Shown: one piece after another, positions 53,471 through 64,000 of the stretch
Layout: the number at the start of each line of letters is the position of its first letter
Position numbering within the stretch: position 1 is the stretch's first letter
DNA from: Eutypa lata
Taxonomy: Eukaryota; Ascomycota; Sordariomycetes; Xylariales; Diatrypaceae
Reading direction: 5' to 3'
Assembly (NCBI GenBank): GCA_022661535.1
Contig: JAKULF010000003.1
Span: 4,650,001 to 4,714,000 of the forward strand
DNA length: 64,000 nt
Position numbers and translations under genes: made by a program
The notes under the pieces: model-generated
The model's database searches: none
The model's input: only the letters and a program-made list of their open reading frames with translations
What the model was told of the DNA's origin: nothing

Positions 53471-55539
53471 GTCAACGTCGCCTCTTGCGTCGACGCTGGT
53501 TTCATGTAGCGTTAGATTACTGAGATCTGTATGTACCTAATGGATGGGGAAGGGGGGGTATGGCGTTCATCACGGGGATGTGGTTCGTCGTAGGATAATA
53601 ATCTATGTGTGTATTTGAATGGCGGTAGTTGAAGGTGAATTGGATTCGTGTATGTATGACTGAAAACAAAAGTTCCTGAATACACTACTTGAAAATACCT
53701 CTTTGCCTTTGTGTCACTGTGAAGCTTGAAAAAGAGATGTTCGCCTATGTTCGCCGTAGCCCATCTGAGGTTGAGCAGATAAATCTATGATTCATTCATA
53801 CTTGCTAATAGGTAATCAGTTTATTTCACCAGATCATATTATATCTCGAACAACAAGGCCGTCTTAAGAGCGCTTCCTAACCCGTCATGTTCTCGAGACC
53901 CGTTAGAGAGTCATGGATTAGCGTCGTAGCTCGCAATCCCATGACAGAGCTGCATACGTCGTAGTTTATAAGTCGGGTAGGATCTTGTCTCATCTTCCAG
54001 GCCCCGGCCCGCGGGCTTCTCTAACTCTAAGTGGTGGTGGTATAACTAGCTAGGTGGCGATAGTAGCAACTCGACGACTTGCTCGACGGTGTTTGGCTAA
54101 GTGATAGCCGTGGCAAGTAGGGAGCGGCAGCCTCATTTAGATATCGTTGAGCAGCCGTTACCACTACCTAGCTACTACTGCCACTGAGCTGCCGTTGCCG
54201 CTGCTGTTTTTACTATTTAGTTAAGTATCTACGAGCAAGTCGTCGACCTATAATTACCACTACCTGCCTACCCTTGCTATTATCTAATTGTTACCATCAC
54301 TCGGCCGGTGTTGCTAATTATTTAATTAAATATTATCAAACAAGTTTGGGGAACTACTGCTATCGTCATCTAGCTCGAAGACACCTATCTAGCTAGGTGG
54401 CTACCACAGCTAATCATCACAGCACTATCTAGTCACAACAATTAGATCACGTAGCGACCTATATATACCGAAAACAGCTAACTTACTACGTAATTATATA
54501 TAGCTGGCTTATGTAATGTGTGTGGTGTTGGGTGTATTAGGATTTACTTGTTCATATTCACAAAGTTGTCCTGGTTTGTTGAATTCACGCGTTTAATAAT
54601 GATAGCATATATGCATCGATATAATACCTGGTCAGTTTACTGTATTTATAAACCCTTTGCGTTAAAAACGAAGGCAGAGAAGTAAAGCTTGGTTGAAGAA
54701 AACAACAATACGAAAAAAAAAAATTTGTGTGATATAGAGTTTAGAGAGGAACTCGTTGATATTAAGGGACGCCTTCTTCCAAGCATATAGGTAGTAATTC
54801 TTATAAGGTAACGTATACCAAATAGTGATAGAGCATCTTATGCTCAATACACGTGATTTATGTACCAACGTCATATCCCTCTTTCAATGAAAATAACCGT
54901 AAAGTGTATTACTCAAGGGGCTGAAGAAAGGACTATGTAAGTCATATGACAATTTGCATGGTTCATACCATCAAGGTGAGGGATTACACTCTAGGAGGTA
55001 TACCTGATAACTTTTAAGGAGCCTCCGTTAATAGTATTGTGGATATTTAGCAATGGTCATGTACCAATCGAAAATGAGACGATTAAGGCGACGTGGAATA
55101 CGAATGAATGTAGCCGCCACCTAGAGAATCAAGAGCGGGAAGATGCTAAGATAGGAACGTGGAGTGTCGCGTCGAGCTTCGCTTCTGGAAGTTTATCGAG
55201 TCGAAAGCCTCCCTTCCCGGGTGTCTAAAAAAGGGGACCTCGAGCATGGGTTGACGGTTTATTCCTCACCGAAGTCATTCAGATAATATATGCAGAAGCA
55301 GGTATATATCACACGATATCAGGAACTATTAGTTTTAGGAGGGGTATGACGAGCCCTTTCGAAGCCTGTAGGGAATGGATTACCTATGGCAGTACATATT
55401 GACTGTTCTCGGACAGTAATTAGGTCTTAAATATACAACGATACCAATTTAAACCACATATGAAGTAGTGAAGAAGATATCTGGACAGACTATTACAGTA
55501 GAAGTCCCAGCCTCGGCGTTTTCTTCGACGTCTTCGTCT
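53471..55539. other. Gene-poor region with inverted repeats
   Basis: After the GPI-protein 3' UTR there is AT-rich DNA with no recognised gene. Between about 54030 and 54500 it is dense with CTAGCTAGG, TACCACTACC and similar short motifs in both orientations, including a 15-bp perfect inverted repeat (separate entry). This may be an old, decayed mobile element. Confidence 0.4.
54071..54246. repeat. 15-bp perfect inverted repeat with 146-nt spacer
   Basis: TCGACGACTTGCTCG at 54071-54085 is repeated in reverse complement at 54232-54246. The interval also holds GTAGCTACTACTGCCAC-like motifs partly mirrored upstream. It could be the terminal repeats or stem of a small decayed element. No flanking target duplication was verified. 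Confidence 0.6.
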
Positions 55540-56220
55540 TCATCGGCCAGTCCCATCTAGTTCTTGTGGCCCTGGATTTACACTAGGGAGTTCTACTATA
55601 TCAGTCTGCCCTGATGGCTGCTGGTCGACGCGTGGAAATTCCCAGTTGGGATGTGTACCCTGCAGCCCATAATACCTATTTCCATCTGCATTATCATCAT
55701 GATTTACCGCCCCGTTGTTCTGACCGTACTTAGCGATCCATCGATGCCGGAGAAAGTAGTATGCTCCCGCTCCACCTAACCCAATCACTGCCAGTGCGCC
55801 AATACCAATGCCTGCTATGGCGCGGCCTGATAATGCCAGTGGTGTCGCAGCCGGCGATGCAGTTGTGTATTGTGTAGGGGTTGTTGATATCGAGGCTGGA
55901 GTCGCCAAGGCTGGAGTTGCGGTCGAAGCAGATGACGAAGTCAATCCGGTTGGAAAAACGCTCGAGGTGTTAGCCACGGTTGCAATGAGTTGGTTCAGGT
56001 CGGTGTAAGCGATTTCACACCGCACGCTATCCACGGCCGCGGCTCTCCCGGGAACACAACGTGTCAGGCGAGGGCAGCAGACGTCCTCGCTGCCGCCAGG
56101 TTCGGCACAAGACAGGGCGTTTTGTGCATCGCACACAGAGGGGGTATCAACGTAGCAATTATCCGTCGTTCCACTAGAATAGCCTCCATGTAAGTCTGCT
56201 GTCACCGCATGAGGCTGCAA
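55540..56220 (-). CDS. Single-pass membrane protein with short Cys-rich ectodomain; 5' end unresolved
   Basis: Open frame of 226 codons on the minus strand. It contains NCYVDTPSVCDAQNALSC and EDVCCPRLTRCVPG, then a Ser/Thr/Ala/Pro stalk. A Gly/Ala-rich membrane helix (IAGIGIGALAVIGLGGAGAYYFL) follows, then a basic HRWIAKYG and an acidic tail. Many ascomycetes have surface proteins built this way. The frame begins at TTG rather than ATG (56220), directly after a CTTGCAG splice-acceptor-like sequence. The start codon and any signal peptide should therefore lie in an upstream exon. A frame at 56544-56353 (-) ending SICAPSNTLCC has a similar Cys pattern, but I could not join it in phase. The gene may be incomplete or decaying. 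The span given is only the part I can support. Confidence 0.55.
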   Translation of the reverse strand: MQPHAVTADLHGGYSSGTTDNCYVDTPSVCDAQNALSCAEPGGSEDVCCPRLTRCVPGRAAAVDSVRCEIAYTDLNQLIATVANTSSVFPTGLTSSSASTATPALATPASISTTPTQYTTASPAATPLALSGRAIAGIGIGALAVIGLGGAGAYYFLRHRWIAKYGQNNGAVNHDDNADGNRYYGLQGTHPNWEFPRVDQQPSGQTDIVELPSVNPGPQELDGTGR

Positions 56221-58174
56221 GTTTTTCCTACTTTCCTATGCAACACCATCCCACGTTCAAGTATTGGTGGCAAGACGGGTACGTTTCACCGGAGCGAATG
56301 CCTATCACCTAAGTTCAGTCACTTTGGTACCCTCGCTGTATCAATAGGCTTACTAACAGCAAAGCGTATTGCTTGGAGCACATATGGAATTATTAGCATC
56401 AGATCCAAAAGGCGTCTGAACACTGGTCTCTCTTGTAGAACGTCGCATAGCGGAATAATTCTCCAGCCATTGGAATGTCTCCGAATCGAAAATGGTGGCC
56501 CAGCTACAGTTTTTTAAGTGATAAAATGTTGTGTAAATAAACACAGTTATATATCAAAAATATGCTCAATGAGAACACCATGGTTTTATATTTTTAAAAG
56601 AGTTAGCATGGATAATCTCGGGAGATATCAAGCCAGGCTGGGGATCATGGACGGACTGACGTATCATCTCAATAATTACAAGCTTTTTTGCAATGTTGCA
56701 AGTAATAGCCACTGATCATATAGACTTATCAGATCAATGTGTGAAACCCGATCAGTCACCCAAGTACTTCCTCCCATCAAGACGTATACGGTCCTTCCGC
56801 CGAAGACTGCTATTGCAAGACATTCGGCCTCTGCAGTATAACCTATACCAATAACGCCTGTGAAGGGAGATATATACTCCCGCCTTTTTTCTTCGCTGCC
56901 GAAGGGTTGGCCTATGATGGACTGGGAACAAGAGCAGAGTAATTTTACGGGGCCGCTATAGACTGAAGTGATGTCGGCAAAATGACATCACAATACGTCT
57001 CAAATTGTGAGACATACTATACTACCTTCTCAAATGAATTAGCTAGTCCGAAAACTCAGGGAAGATCATTATTAGTGACGTTATGGATTGAGAGGTATAG
57101 AGGAAAGTGGCGATGAGAATCCTAGATGGGAGAAAGCAGCAGCAATTAGATATTTGATTATATTTTAGACAATGTAGCTAATAGATTAAGGCTCAGTCTG
57201 GCAGCGGCTCTAGGAGATGTCTATACTCTTTCTGATAAGTGTTACCATGATTTGGAATTAAGAATCGCTTTTATATGATCTATAATGATCAAATCATATT
57301 GTATAAAATGACACGAGGAGTCACACAATAGGTGATAGTTCCATCCAGTTTCGTACCACTGAAAAAGTAGAAAGATACTCCTCTATCGTCAAGAATAGGA
57401 TACTTTCAGTACACAACAACCCGCTATACATGTAGTTAGCTCTTCTAACATAAGAATAAGTGTAACAACGAGCTTAGAATATGAAAAATTCAGCTACATA
57501 TAGATAAATAAAGTGCTTCGGTGACACGAGAACAGAGTCCGACGTACGTAAGCGAGACAGAACTGACCCGTGCATGCGGTAACTAATGACAACGTTACGA
57601 TATAATAAGATAAGGTCGACTTGGATAGGTACTTCGGTAAAGTAAGGTGTATTGAGCAAAAACCGCGTCTTCAAAGGTTGTTCCACAGATTCAATAGTCT
57701 ATATATATATATAGGTTAATGCGGCCCGATGCAGTTCGCTGTGGCCGAGTAGTTATTATAGCAAATTAGAAGCTAAGGAAGGGTATATAGATATAAAGCT
57801 CGCACGGCAGGCTATCTTCGCGGGATTTTAAAGCATCCGACAGGAAAAAACTTCACAAACGATGGCAGAGTTGCGGATCGAATTTCGGTACAGAAACCCT
57901 CCCATGTAGCCCAAAATATCAACAGGTATAATCAGTCAAAGTTTAAGTTTTCTTTTTCTCTCCCCCAAGCCTTAATTAAGTACCTGGCTTAAACCCCTCC
58001 AACCCCCCAAAAGTGATTATCCGTGAACACCATGCGCGCGGGTCAGTAAGCACCACGCAAACCCCCCTCCACATTAAATAAAAAAACCACCCAAAAACAA
58101 CAACAACCCCACTGAGATCCCCGCACCCCTTCCATTATTTGGACACGCAGCTTTACCTAGGTAACCAGTTACAT
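56221..58174. other. Gene-poor AT-rich region
   Basis: Possible 5' exon material for the previous gene at 56353-56544 (-), a stop-to-stop frame at 56676-56987 (-) described separately, an A-box-like GTGGCCGAGTAG at 57738 without a tRNA body, and a (TA)n run at 57700. The last 100 bases hold A-rich 3' UTR of the nitrate transporter gene. Confidence 0.4.
56676..56987 (-). pseudogene. Open frame without start codon, possible gene relic
   Basis: 103 codons between stops, with protein-like composition (for example GQPFGSEEKRREYISPF and CLAIAVFGGRTVYVLMGG). No ATG sits near its start and no splice model was found. The hydrophobic VFGGRTVYVL part is faintly like the tail of HET-domain proteins, but this is weak. 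It may be chance or the end of a decayed gene. Confidence 0.22.
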
Positions 58175-59823
58175 CTAGTGGCCTCCGATCTGGCCCCTCG
58201 GCAGGGGCGAGACCCAGCACAAGCAGAGGTTTAGGGCGAGCATCATGACGCCGATGATCCAGAAGGCGTGGGCGTAGCCGGTCCCGGAGTCCATGAAGCG
58301 GAAGACGACGGCGAAGACGACTCCCCCCAGGTTGCCGCCGGCGCCGGTGGCGCCCGACAGGACGCCGTTCGCGCGCGGGTGCACGTGCGGGATGAGGGCG
58401 AAGTTGGCGCCGTTCCCGGCCTCGAGGAACACGGCCATCAGGGCCACGAGGCCGATCATGGTCGGGAGGTCGTGCGGGTCCGCCTGGCCGATGATGATGA
58501 GCATCACGCCCGTGACGCACCCGCACGCCACGATCCACGCCTTCTTCGCCCAGAGGTTGCGGCCCGTCACCTTGTAGAGCACGTCGGCGATGACGCCGCC
58601 GAGCGGGCGCGTCACGAAGTTCAGGAAGCCGAACATGGCGGCCCAGTTCGACGCGAGGGTCTGCCCTAGCGCGGGGAAGTTCTTGCTGTAGTACGAGCTC
58701 AGGACCGAGTTGATGGCGAGCTCGCCCCCGAACGAGCAGAAGTACGTCGCGAACTGGAAGAGCGACTGTGGCGATGCCATCACCCGCATCGCCACCCCCC
58801 ACGTCGGCTTCTCTACGATCTCGCCCTTGGCTATCTCGAGCATCTCGTCCCTCGACAGCGCCGCCTCGTGGTCCCAGTGCGGGTCATCCTTCTTCGGCCT
58901 CCTTTCCTCTTCGACGATCCGCCCGCCGTCGGAACTGGCCTTGTCGGCGACTCCGCCTGGGATGTTGACAACGGCAACCTCTTCGTTGACGCCGTGGTTC
59001 TTGAGGTTCTCTTCCGCGTGGAGGTGTCGCTCCGACCACTTACCCGTGGGCGTGTCGGGGCATAGTAGTAGCATAGCTACCCCTGTGACCAAGGTGACGA
59101 TCAGGGGGACGATGAAAGTTAGACGCCACGCAACACCAGCCGTGTAGCCACGTGCGACGAAGGAGTCAAAGACCGCAGGCATGATAAAGTAGGTGATGCC
59201 TCCACCGGCATTTCCCCAACCGCCGGTCAGGGCATTGGCAGTACCGACGATGTTCTTGTCGAAGAACCCAGTGGACCAGACTTGACAAGGGACGAACGAA
59301 CCGCCAAGTATTCCGATGAAGAACCGGCTCACGTACAGGCCCGACGCGCTCTTCACCAGCGGTGCAAGGCCTAGAGGAATGGATCCTAGAAGGAGAGTAC
59401 CAGCAAACACTTTCCGGGGCCCGAACAAATCACAGGCGGGGCCGGCGACTAATCGGATAAGCAACCTAGAAACTGTAAGTTGCTTGTTACATGTATTCCC
59501 ATGTCATGTCACCTACGTAGCACAAAGAGAGACGATATTCGAGTTGGCGACTTGAGCCGAGGAGAGGTTGAGGTTGGCTTTTATCGTGTGTGATAACTAT
59601 ATCTAGATGTCAGTTCGTTCAACGCCGCACATGTTACGAATGCTGAGGTTTAACTTACAAGTGGAGGGAATGTGTACCAAGCCCAGAAAGCCACCATGAA
59701 TCCCCACCACGAGAAGAAGAATACCCGGCCGTATACATCGACGAGGTTAAGTACCGGGACAGAACGAGCCTTTCGGTTGATGGGGTTGACGTCTGGAGAG
59801 ACCCAGAGGTAAGAGAGCTGCAT
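58175..59823 (-). CDS. nrtA: High-affinity nitrate/nitrite transporter (NNP family, NrtA/CrnA/NIT10-like)
   Basis: Three exons, 59823-59659, 59596-59517 and 59465-58175, 511 aa. The joins give [15 protein letters not shown] and [14 protein letters not shown]. The protein has 12 predicted membrane segments of the major facilitator fold. The first nitrate signature is [13 protein letters not shown] near residue 180. There is a long hydrophilic loop between segments 6 and 7 ([13 protein letters not shown] onward, rich in charged residues), which is typical of fungal NrtA. A second [11 protein letters not shown] signature lies near residue 465. It imports nitrate and nitrite with protons across the plasma membrane for assimilation. 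In many fungi it is clustered with nitrate and nitrite reductase genes, but neither is in this window. GATA sites and a NIT4/NirA-like box lie upstream. The third exon is GC-rich, so large shadow frames exist. Confidence 0.95.
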
Positions 59824-59958
59824 CTTGGAAACTAGTTGCCTGCTCGCAAAGAGTCGAGTTGGAAAAGGAGCCTATGAATCTTTCAACAACGAGTAAGCTC
59901 CCAGAGGCAATATCGTGCGGGGACTGATTACGCCCAACTCGGATTACTTGAAGCTCAT

Positions 59959-60375
59959 TTATCGTTACTCGGTATATGGTGTCTATCAGGACGAGATCAA
60001 TGTGTCCCAATATCTTGAACGTGTATCTCCGGACAAGACGTCCTGAGTGGGCCGAGTGTGTCAACTCCTATACACTAAAGTCGACTGACGTTTTCCGCGG
60101 GAGATCGATGTGGGGATTTAGCTGAATATAGAAACGGCTAACTAGGAGACGGAAATGCTCGATTTAAACGTCAATCCAAGGGCCCATGGCAGCGTGTCCA
60201 ATAGAGACAATAGAGGTGAGCCTAAGTTGACTTAGTTCCTCTTAGAGACTACCGGGAACTTGGTCGGCTCCTGATAAGGACTTAGGCTACTGATGTTCTA
60301 GAGGAATTGCGTGAGTCCCGAAGATGCTAAGTGACTGGGCGCTATGAGAGAGACGGGGCTGTTGTTCAAGATAAG
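59959..60375. promoter_or_regulatory. Nitrogen-regulation sites upstream of the nitrate transporter
   Basis: GATA-type sites at 59959 (TTATC), 60273 (GATAAGG) and 60370 (GATAAG) match the AreA/NIT2 core. TCCGCGGG at 60094-60101 differs by one base from the Neurospora NIT4 consensus TCCGCGGA and contains the palindrome CCGCGG. It lies 271 nt upstream of the start codon. Co-occurrence ahead of a nitrate transporter makes regulation by nitrogen starvation and nitrate induction plausible. Confidence 0.6.
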
Positions 60376-61300
60376 CCTCGATCCTTCGTTGACTCGGTCT
60401 GACACAAAATAGCCACGATACTTGGCCGGGGTTATTATTCGCGAGTTTGTACGCCACCGCGAACTTTTTCGGCGCAATCGGGCGAACAGTTGGTAGACGT
60501 TATTATGACGGTTCTTGCGCAAACTGACCCGTGGTTGGAAGAGACCTCAAGAAAGATCTTTGAGAACCCGGAAGGAACGCTACTCAAAAAAAAATAAAAG
60601 AATAAAAAAATATGCGGGAATGCAAGGCCAAAAAGAATGGCAGGACCGTTCGCATTCCACTCACGGGCCGCTTCGGCTCGGCTGATGCCAGTCCAGATTC
60701 CTCGTCCTTACCTGGGTTTGTTTGGTGCACACGAACATCCTTAACACATGCAGCTGCATAACATTAACGAGTCGAGGAGTAGTTTGATAAGTTGATAGTT
60801 AACGGGCATCACTAACATAACGTAGGGGGGGGCCTGGACGAATCAGGGTGTTGCTATTCAGACTGATCAACGCTAACTACGAGATCCTAGCACTAATAAT
60901 ACCTGCTATGTCTTCACTACGCAAGGGCTGAAGGGCCAAAGGGCTTGACAGCGAAGTTAGACTGGTAGACTGGTAGACAGGCAGACAGGATGGGCTTATG
61001 TGGGAGTCCACGGCAATGCAGGTCGTCGCATTCTTATCACCGTCCAGGGGTTCCGGAGGTGACCAGACCCACCGGAACCTAGCTGCCCAGCTGCCCCAAG
61101 GAACAAAAGATAAGGGTAAGATGCAACATTAGTGGGGTGAGTCCACCGTCCGTCAGAACCAAAATTTATAGCCCTTTTGCGGGAAGACGTTTATTTAGTA
61201 GATGTTGCATTATGAGGGGTAGTTCACCTTGACTTGCTTATCTTATGTGATGGGAATTATCCAGTAATATATCTTAAGTGAACGTTATACGGTTGCGTTG

Positions 61301-61356
61301 CCTACCAGCCTACCAGCCTACCAGCCTACCAGCCTACCAGCCTACCAGCCTACCAG
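61301..61356 (+). repeat. (CCTACCAG)7 tandem repeat
   Basis: Seven perfect 8-nt copies, directly followed 13 nt later by a perfect hairpin made of related TACC/GGTA sequence. Confidence 0.95.
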
Positions 61357-61369
61357 TGGTCGATTTAAG

Positions 61370-61418
61370 TTACATGGTAGGGTAGGGTTAGCGTATTGTT
61401 CCCTACCCTACCATGTAA
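61370..61418. repeat. 18-bp perfect inverted repeat (hairpin)
   Basis: Arms at 61370-61387 and 61401-61418 with a 13-nt loop. The left arm includes TACATGGTAGGGTAGGG. No mismatches. Confidence 0.95.
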
Positions 61419-63258
61419 ATCATCCGCGCCGCACCGAGCCGTGATACCTACATACTTACATACCGATGATACCTTGGGTTGCTCAATTGCCAGCACCATC
61501 GCAGTTACATAATTGATATAACCGTAGTATGAAACCATACACACATACCTACCTACTACAGTTCCGGAATACGATCAGTAAAGTTGAACAACAAGCAAGC
61601 AACAGGACGCGTACGCTCGAAAGATTATATACAGCCTTAAGTTATTATACATATAGTTAGTGACTAGGAAGAATTTGTCAAGTGGGAGATAACAGTGATA
61701 GATACCCCGGCAAGTGTCATTTCAAATGCGCTATTATTTCTTGGCAGTTCATTGGCGGGCACTTAACCAGAGTAGTATTAGTGACAAGAATCGAAACTCA
61801 GGGCCCCCCCACGATCATATCATGACGCCGACAGCGAAAAGGCTGAAATGTTTGACGGAGATGTATTTATCTCTCAGGGACTCGCTCTTTCTCCGGACGT
61901 GTCTCTGGGCATTGCAATTCATCCCTATGAAGACGTCGAACGGTGCTCTTATTCCCAGACCAAATCATTCGATCCCATTCGATCTATTTGGATTAACGTT
62001 TGATGTCATTCGTGGAGTTCGCCGCACATCAGTTATCGTTGTTTTCACATTCAAGAGATACAAGATATTCCCCCGATCAAAAGAAGACGAGAAACTAAAT
62101 ACAGGTGCTCCGCGGAGGGTCACCTGACGCTAGACTATGTCTACATATTCGACTAGGATCACTGCTTGACAACCGCAGCTATAATGATACGATGATGTCG
62201 ACCACATAATCACGACCATGAAAAGATCTAATCTCAGCCAGCCCGTCGTACATGTTTTTGTCATGCCTTTTAAAGCAGATGAGGAACACAAGGACTGTTG
62301 CAAAGTTGGTGTAAGCATTAGTGAACCGGGGCTCATTTGTTTCAATGTTTGGCGGTTATCTTAACGATAATATTATATTATGACGTACTATGAGTTTATA
62401 GCTAAGATATTGTCTATGGACAGGAGATAACGATAAGCAGCGTATTATTATCATTATACGATACGGGAAGTCGTATTTATATATTTGATTAGTTGTCGTC
62501 CTCCCAAAGGACAAGCTATCTTCTGCTGGACTTGTCTAATATACGGGAATTACTTGATATGTAGCGAACCGCACAAGTCTCACCTCGGCCCTTATCAAAT
62601 ATGTGGTGTGTGATGAACTTTCAACACATCATCCGGTGAGGTAGCCTGTTTCACTTCTGTTAAGTCGACTCTCAGTCTATCTATCTAGTGATGGAATGCT
62701 CTGGTAATATTCTAGAATGGATCATTTCGGGAGGGACCCTGCATATAATATTGTACGACTGTAATTTATATATAAGTTACCTAGGAAGGCAATCAATCTA
62801 AATACAAATCTGACAAGTCGGAGGGTATCACACCGCCCCGGTATGAATACATAAAGGTATTATATGTAGCTCTGACCGCCCGCCTAACGTTAACTGGTGG
62901 TTAGTCTTAGGTGGGGTCCCCCGCATTTACTGCTGTTATTCCAAAAAGCACAAACTTTGAAATCTCAACTATACTAAAGGATATAAACCTAACCTTCAGG
63001 TTCTAATTGTCTCATAACAGCGCTTCGGCACGTGGCTTCTAGGTAATACTGGCTTACACAAGTACCTGTTCAGGACAATCTGTACCTGTCCGTATGTAGG
63101 ATCTGCACAGACTGCCCCTCCTTACCCCTCCTAAATCCTAATTTCATTGTAGTACTATTTGCTGTTTTAATTAGTGTTTATTACACACCTACCTACCTAC
63201 ATACATACATATGTAATAGATGCAGGTGTCCTTATAATAAGTACCTATACCTACTATA

Positions 63259-64000
63259 ATGTCGGGGCGGATACTTTCTCTCAACATTAGGCCTCGCACT
63301 TCGTCTGTATCCCCCAGCCGCCTCGAGATTCTACTTCGATCTTCACGGTCTCGAGTCTGTAACAACCAACTTAATTCCTTACCCAGATATTACCACCTTT
63401 CAAGTATAACAAATCCTCTCTACGGGTATGTATATATCATAACATACAACGTCTAACATCACTCGTTTCTACATGCCTAATTAGTTCTAGCCTCGCTAAC
63501 CCAGTAGCCAGCCGGACTCCTCCTCCTCAGCGTGCCGAAGCTACCCTTATTTCTACCCGACAACCTTCTTATATAAACCACCTCCAGACTAGTTCACTTC
63601 CCAAAACCTTCACCAGACAGTGTTCGTATAGGAGGCAAAACATGTGCAGGCTTGCTGGAGATATCGAGCACACCGGGGGTGCATCCCCTGACCCGACTAA
63701 GGGTCGTGAACTCTTACCTACGAACGTCATTCCAAAGCACTACGATGTGACTCTAGAGCCGGACTTGAAGAACTTTACCTTTAACGGGAAGGTGTTGATC
63801 GATTTCGACGTACAGGAAGAATCCAAGTCCATCTCTCTTCATACCCACGAGATTACTATCCACAGCGCCAACATCAAGTCTGGAGATGCTGTCACCGTCT
63901 CGTCCTCTGCAATCACCTATGATGAGTCCAAGCAGGTGTCCAAGATTGAGCTGCAAAGCTCCCTTCCCAAGGGCAAGACCCAGTTGGAGATCAAGTTCAC
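63259..64000 (+). CDS. M1-family zinc aminopeptidase (Ape2/Aap1-like), 5' part, with probable mitochondrial presequence
   Basis: Partial: exon 1 is 63259-63425, exon 2 begins at 63485 and runs off the window. Intron donor GTATGT, CTAAC branch, ATTAG acceptor. The M1 N-terminal domain is clear: LLPTNVIPKHYDVTLEPDL, FTFNGKVLIDFDV, ISLHTHEITI. The catalytic HEXXH and GAMEN motifs are beyond the right edge. Joining the upstream exon adds 110 residues rich in Arg, Ser, Leu and Pro and almost free of acid, a good mitochondrial or cleavable leader. The next in-frame Met (63642, MCRLAGD) in an AAAACATG context would give a cytosolic form. In yeast, APE2 has a 5' intron and an N-terminally extended form, which supports the model. 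The enzyme removes N-terminal residues from peptides. Confidence 0.85.

Larger units (their letters stand above)
59824..63258. other. 3.4-kb gene-free region with nitrogen-type promoter sites and repeats
   Basis: The first 600 bases are the nitrate transporter promoter. The rest holds AT-rich DNA, a tandem repeat at 61301-61356, a perfect hairpin at 61370-61418 and the aminopeptidase promoter. Frames at 61714-62127 and 59747-60064 (-) have no recognisable content. Confidence 0.45.

Noticed and set aside
57738..57830. tRNA-like A-box (GTGGCCGAGTAG)
   Set aside because: No B-box at a suitable distance and no cloverleaf could be folded, so not a tRNA gene.
58074..58802. 242-codon minus-strand frame overlapping the nitrate transporter
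   Set aside because: Same strand, different frame of a GC-rich exon; Arg/Gly/Pro-biased and unlike a protein. The transporter frame explains the DNA.
61714..62127. 137-codon plus-strand frame
   Set aside because: No recognisable domain, odd composition, many rare codons, and no splice or promoter support; likely chance in a gene-free stretch.
1..64000. Bacterial features such as CRISPR, operons, IS elements, riboswitches
   Set aside because: Spliced genes, GPI signals, mitochondrial proteins and SNAREs show a fungal nuclear genome; no array or transposase was seen.

Overview
This window is a piece of a nuclear chromosome from a filamentous ascomycete. Most likely it is a Sordariomycete: protein resemblance, short 50-130 nt GT-AG introns with CTAAC-type branch sites, pyrimidine-rich leaders and scattered TACCTACCTAC tracts in intergenic DNA all fit. 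I cannot name the species. There are no operons, CRISPR arrays or bacterial signals, and I recognised no tRNA or rRNA gene.

Left part (1-25 kb), mostly housekeeping genes: a peroxisomal MaoC-type enoyl-CoA hydratase ending in SKL; tubulin-folding cofactor E; a very low-complexity CCCH zinc-finger protein; SDH2 (succinate dehydrogenase Fe-S subunit), divergent from a mitochondrial PP2C phosphatase (PTC7 type); a GPI-anchored Kre9/Knh1-like wall protein; a METTL18/HPM1-type histidine methyltransferase; a Baeyer-Villiger monooxygenase; a DEAH/RHA helicase (Dhr2-like); SDHAF3/ACN9 (assembly factor for the SDH2 subunit); and the SNAP-25 type SNARE Sec9.

Middle (26-48 kb): a GTPBP1-like GTPase, EMC6, a vezatin/Inp2-type myosin-binding membrane protein, PCNA, pyridoxal kinase, dUTPase, a coiled-coil protein that may be a kinetochore component, a three-KH RNA-binding protein, and a single-pass membrane protein with a Cys-rich ectodomain. 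PCNA and dUTPase lie within 5 kb of each other, and both have CGCG-type (MCB-like) elements upstream.

Right part (48-64 kb) is gene-poor: a second Kre9/Knh1-like GPI protein, another single-pass membrane protein with an unresolved 5' end, a nitrate transporter (NrtA/CrnA) with GATA and NIT4-like sites upstream, and at the right edge the 5' end of an M1 aminopeptidase whose first exon encodes a probable mitochondrial presequence. Long stretches between these hold tandem repeats, perfect inverted repeats and no convincing genes.

Most multi-exon models were built by hand, by joining reading frames at GT-AG sites that restore family-typical protein sequence; exon coordinates are in each entry. 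I found no clear new multi-gene system. The most interesting signals are regulatory (twin MCB sites at dUTPase, NIT4/GATA sites at the nitrate transporter), gene-structural (11-nt and 30-nt micro-exons, a stop-free 60-nt intron in PCNA, hidden targeting exons), and the repeat structures at 54 kb and 61.3 kb.
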